From: Nitriliruptor sp040882055
Lineage (GTDB): Bacteria; Actinomycetota; Nitriliruptoria; Nitriliruptorales; Nitriliruptoraceae
NCBI GenBank assembly: GCA_040882055.1
Contig: JBBECA010000077.1
Coordinates: 1-14,496, forward strand
Reading direction: 5' to 3'
DNA: 14,496 bases
Below the pieces are notes generated by a model. It saw only the letters and a list, made by a program, of their open reading frames with translations. It did not search any database and was not told where the DNA came from. Below are positions 13,314-14,496 of the stretch, piece by piece; position 1 is the first letter of the stretch, and the number at the start of each line of letters is the position of its first letter. A program made the translations under genes and the position numbers.

Positions 13314-13342
13314 ATCCTAGACCGACCGTTCGGTCGGGTCCA
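13314..13342 (-). promoter_or_regulatory. Promoter of paaN(-paaG)
   Basis: On the minus strand there is a -35-like TGGACC (13342-13337), a 17-bp spacer and a -10 TAGGAT (13319-13314). The predicted start is near 13307, leaving a leader of about 44 nt before the paaN GTG. The spacer is almost entirely filled by the inverted repeat at 13321-13338. Confidence 0.65.
13321..13338. promoter_or_regulatory. Probable TetR (PaaR-like) operator at the paaN promoter
   Basis: ACCGACCGTTCGGTCGGG holds the inverted repeat CCGACCG-TT-CGGTCGG (13322-13337), with perfect 7-bp arms and a 2-bp centre. It is 15/18 identical to the site at the paaA promoter. It lies between -35 and -10, where a bound repressor would block RNA polymerase. 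Confidence 0.72.
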
Positions 13343-13372
13343 CCGGCGTCTGGCGGTGGTGGCCCGGAGCCA

Positions 13373-13711
13373 TCACCTGCGGGCGCGGTCCTGGGTCTTG
13401 TTCACCTGCTTGTCGATCTGCTTGAACAGGTCCTCGCGGACGTCGTGGAGCGCCGACTGGATCTGCTGCTCGTTGGAGGTGGCGACCATCTTCGGCTGCC
13501 CCGCGATCCAGCACTCGAGCACCATCTTCTGCGATGGCGTGTCTCGCTCCTTGACCGACAGCTCCAGCTCCACCTGCTCCGGCTGCCACCGCGCCAGACG
13601 CTTGTCGAGCTTGGTGGCGAGCTGACCGAGGATGTAGTCGCGCTCGTCCTCGCGGAACTCGGACACGATGCGCAGACGCTCGGCGACGATCGACTCGGAC
13701 GGTTCGGCCAC
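13373..13711 (-). CDS. HPF/RaiA-like ribosome-associated protein (small, single domain)
   Basis: The protein is 112 aa and predicted cytosolic. The order of elements suggests the beta-alpha-beta-beta-beta-alpha fold of hibernation promoting factor and RaiA. A helix (REDERDYILGQLATKLDKRLARW, 20-42) is followed by beta strands (VELELSVKERD, then KMVLECWIAGQPKMVATSNEQQ, 62-83). A C-terminal helix (IQSALHDVREDLFKQIDKQVNKTQDRARR) carries the basic end. If correct it would bind the 30S subunit in slow growth. It lacks the C-terminal dimerisation domain of long HPF. The open frame continues to 14413, but GTG 13711 has TTGGAG about 8 nt upstream. Similarity is judged by eye and is not strong. Confidence 0.6.
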   Translation of the reverse strand: MAEPSESIVAERLRIVSEFREDERDYILGQLATKLDKRLARWQPEQVELELSVKERDTPSQKMVLECWIAGQPKMVATSNEQQIQSALHDVREDLFKQIDKQVNKTQDRARR

Positions 13712-13846
13712 GTGTGACTCCAAGGGTTCGGGGACGCGCAGTCTGACCGACGCGCACCCCCACCGCCGGGGCCGAACGCCCCCATCCGGCCACCGGCGCC
13801 ACGAGGGCTCGGGGCCGTGTCGCAGGTCGGACGTAGCTTCTGGGAC

Positions 13847-14368
13847 ATGATGTTGCGACGCTGTCAGCCTTGTGGCGGGTGGTTCCCCCTCGCCGCGTTC
13901 GCGTGGCGCCGTGTCGACCGTGGACTCCGGGACACCTACTGCTACCGCTGCCGCTCCGCCTACCACCGCGCGCACTACCAGCAGAACCGCGAGCGGTACA
14001 TCGCCATGGCTGCTGCCCGCCGCGACCGGGAGGTCGAACGACGCACACGCCAACTGCTCAAGTACTTCGCCACTCACCCATGCGTCGACTGTGGCGAGAC
14101 CGATCCCATCGTCCTCGAGTTCGATCACATCGGCACGAAGCGCTTCGGCATCAGCGACGGGCTCCGCAACCGCCCGTGGGACGTCGTCCTCGAGGAGATC
14201 GCCGCCTGCGAAGTCGTGTGCGCGAACTGCCACCGCCGGCGGACCTACCGCCGGGGTAACGCGCTCCGTTTCCGGCTCGGCGAGGGCGGCACCGCGAGCG
14301 AGCACCGCGGCTCCTACCGTTCTCGAGCAGGTAGCCTCCGCCGCCTCGCGGGTGTAGCTCAATGGTAG
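13847..14368 (+). CDS. Small HNH endonuclease-like protein, second copy, running into tRNA-Gly
   Basis: The protein is 173 aa, related to the one at 4946-5389. N-terminal zinc knuckles are Cys6/Cys9 (CQPC) and Cys32/Cys35 (CYRC). The helical stretch AYHRAHYQQNRERYIAMAAARR (about 38-59) follows. The HNH treble-clef has Cys79/Cys82 (CVDC), VLEFDHIGTK with Asp93-His94, and CANCH (Cys125, Cys128, His129) followed by RRRTYRR. ATG 13847 aligns with the start of the first copy; GTG 13817 (GAGGG upstream) would add 10 residues. After residue 136 the tail is unconserved-looking, and the frame ends GVAQW-stop inside tRNA-Gly, overlapping it by 21 nt. Function and target are unknown. Confidence 0.75.
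   Translation: MMLRRCQPCGGWFPLAAFAWRRVDRGLRDTYCYRCRSAYHRAHYQQNRERYIAMAAARRDREVERRTRQLLKYFATHPCVDCGETDPIVLEFDHIGTKRFGISDGLRNRPWDVVLEEIAACEVVCANCHRRRTYRRGNALRFRLGEGGTASEHRGSYRSRAGSLRRLAGVAQW
14332..14337 (+). promoter_or_regulatory. Candidate -10 element (TAGCCT) of tRNA-Gly
   Basis: TAGCCT lies 10 nt upstream of the tRNA-Gly 5' end, the same hexamer and nearly the same distance as at tRNA-Pro. It falls inside the 3' part of the HNH reading frame. A -35 is not evident. Confidence 0.4.
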
Positions 14369-14418
14369 AGCTCCAGGCTTCCATCCTGGTGACGAGGGTT
14401 CGATTCCCTTCACCCGCT
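14348..14418 (+). tRNA. tRNA-Gly(UCC), CCA not encoded
   Basis: The acceptor stem is GCGGGTG (14348-14354) with CACCCGC (14411-14417). The D-arm is GCTC-AATGGTA-GAGC. The anticodon stem is CCAGG/CCTGG with loop CTTCCAT, giving anticodon TCC. The T-arm has GGTTCGATTCC. The discriminator is T, followed by CCTCC, so the CCA end must be added after transcription, unlike tRNA-Pro in this window. It overlaps the last 21 nt of the upstream HNH reading frame. Confidence 0.96.
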
Positions 14419-14426
14419 CCTCCGAG

Positions 14427-14478
14427 ACCCGAACACAAGTCGGGCCTCCAAGCCGACAGAAGTCGGGCCGGTTCGGGT
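14427..14478. repeat. Nested repeats just downstream of tRNA-Gly
   Basis: An 8-bp inverted repeat, ACCCGAAC (14427-14434) and GTTCGGGT (14471-14478), encloses two direct copies of AAGTCGGGCC (14437-14446 and 14460-14469). A small hairpin CCGAC-AGAA-GTCGG (14453-14466) lies inside. It begins 9 nt after the tRNA and could be a terminator or processing structure. It could also be a trace of an integration site, but no integrase is visible before the window ends. Confidence 0.5.
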
Positions 14479-14496
14479 GGAATCTGAGCGCGACGG

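Noticed and set aside
10672..13320. Very long plus-strand open frame (882 codons) opposite paaN and paaG
   Set aside because: It is antisense to two well-recognised enzymes, is rich in Arg, Gly, Asp and Val with no domain, and is the usual stop-poor shadow of high-GC coding DNA.
13712..14413. Minus-strand extension of the HPF-like frame and other frames across the HNH gene and tRNA-Gly
   Set aside because: They run antisense through the tRNA and the HNH cysteine motifs; the GTG at 13711 with a ribosome binding site explains the real gene.

Overview
The window is high-GC, uses GTG start codons heavily, and is packed with short or overlapping gene junctions. Together with the tig-clpP-clpX order and TetR control of a phenylacetate cluster, this points to a chromosomal segment of an actinomycete (Actinomycetota). 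A deep-branching lineage such as Nitriliruptoria is possible, but the sequence alone does not settle that.

Region 1 (1-4752) is the protein quality-control block. It holds the 5' end of clpX (1-148), clpP (257-898) and tig (2397-3854), all on the minus strand. A plus-strand orphan gene (1229-2230) sits between tig and clpP; it looks like an AbiEi-like N-terminus joined to a PD-(D/E)XK-like C-terminus. A strong GC hairpin separates its end from the end of tig. A VIT/CCC1-type metal transporter (4060-4752) is divergent from tig.

Region 2 (4946-6107, plus strand) runs small HNH protein, tRNA-Pro(UGG), then a TetR regulator whose start lies only 19 nt after the tRNA CCA end. The regulator is convergent with the phenylacetate genes.

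Region 3 (6114-13263, minus strand) is an aerobic phenylacetate (paa) catabolic cluster. In transcription order it reads paaN (ring-cleavage aldehyde dehydrogenase), paaG (isomerase), then the tight run paaA-paaB-paaC-paaD-paaI-paaK. PaaK makes phenylacetyl-CoA, the PaaABC monooxygenase epoxidises it, PaaD matures the oxygenase, PaaG isomerises the epoxide to the oxepin, PaaN oxidises the ring-opened aldehyde, and PaaI removes CoA from dead-end intermediates. The reductase paaE, an oxepin-CoA hydratase domain, and paaF, paaH and paaJ are not in the window. I found two closely related inverted-repeat operators (15 of 18 bases identical), each placed on a recognisable promoter, upstream of paaA and paaN. 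They are the likely targets of the TetR protein.

Region 4 (13373-14496) carries a small HPF/RaiA-like protein (minus). It is followed by a second small HNH protein (plus) whose reading frame runs 21 nt into tRNA-Gly(UCC), and then a repeat-rich tail. The recurrence of an HNH gene directly 5' of a tRNA gene, twice in 14.5 kb with related proteins, is the most unusual organisational feature. I see no CRISPR array, rRNA, insertion sequence or prophage.
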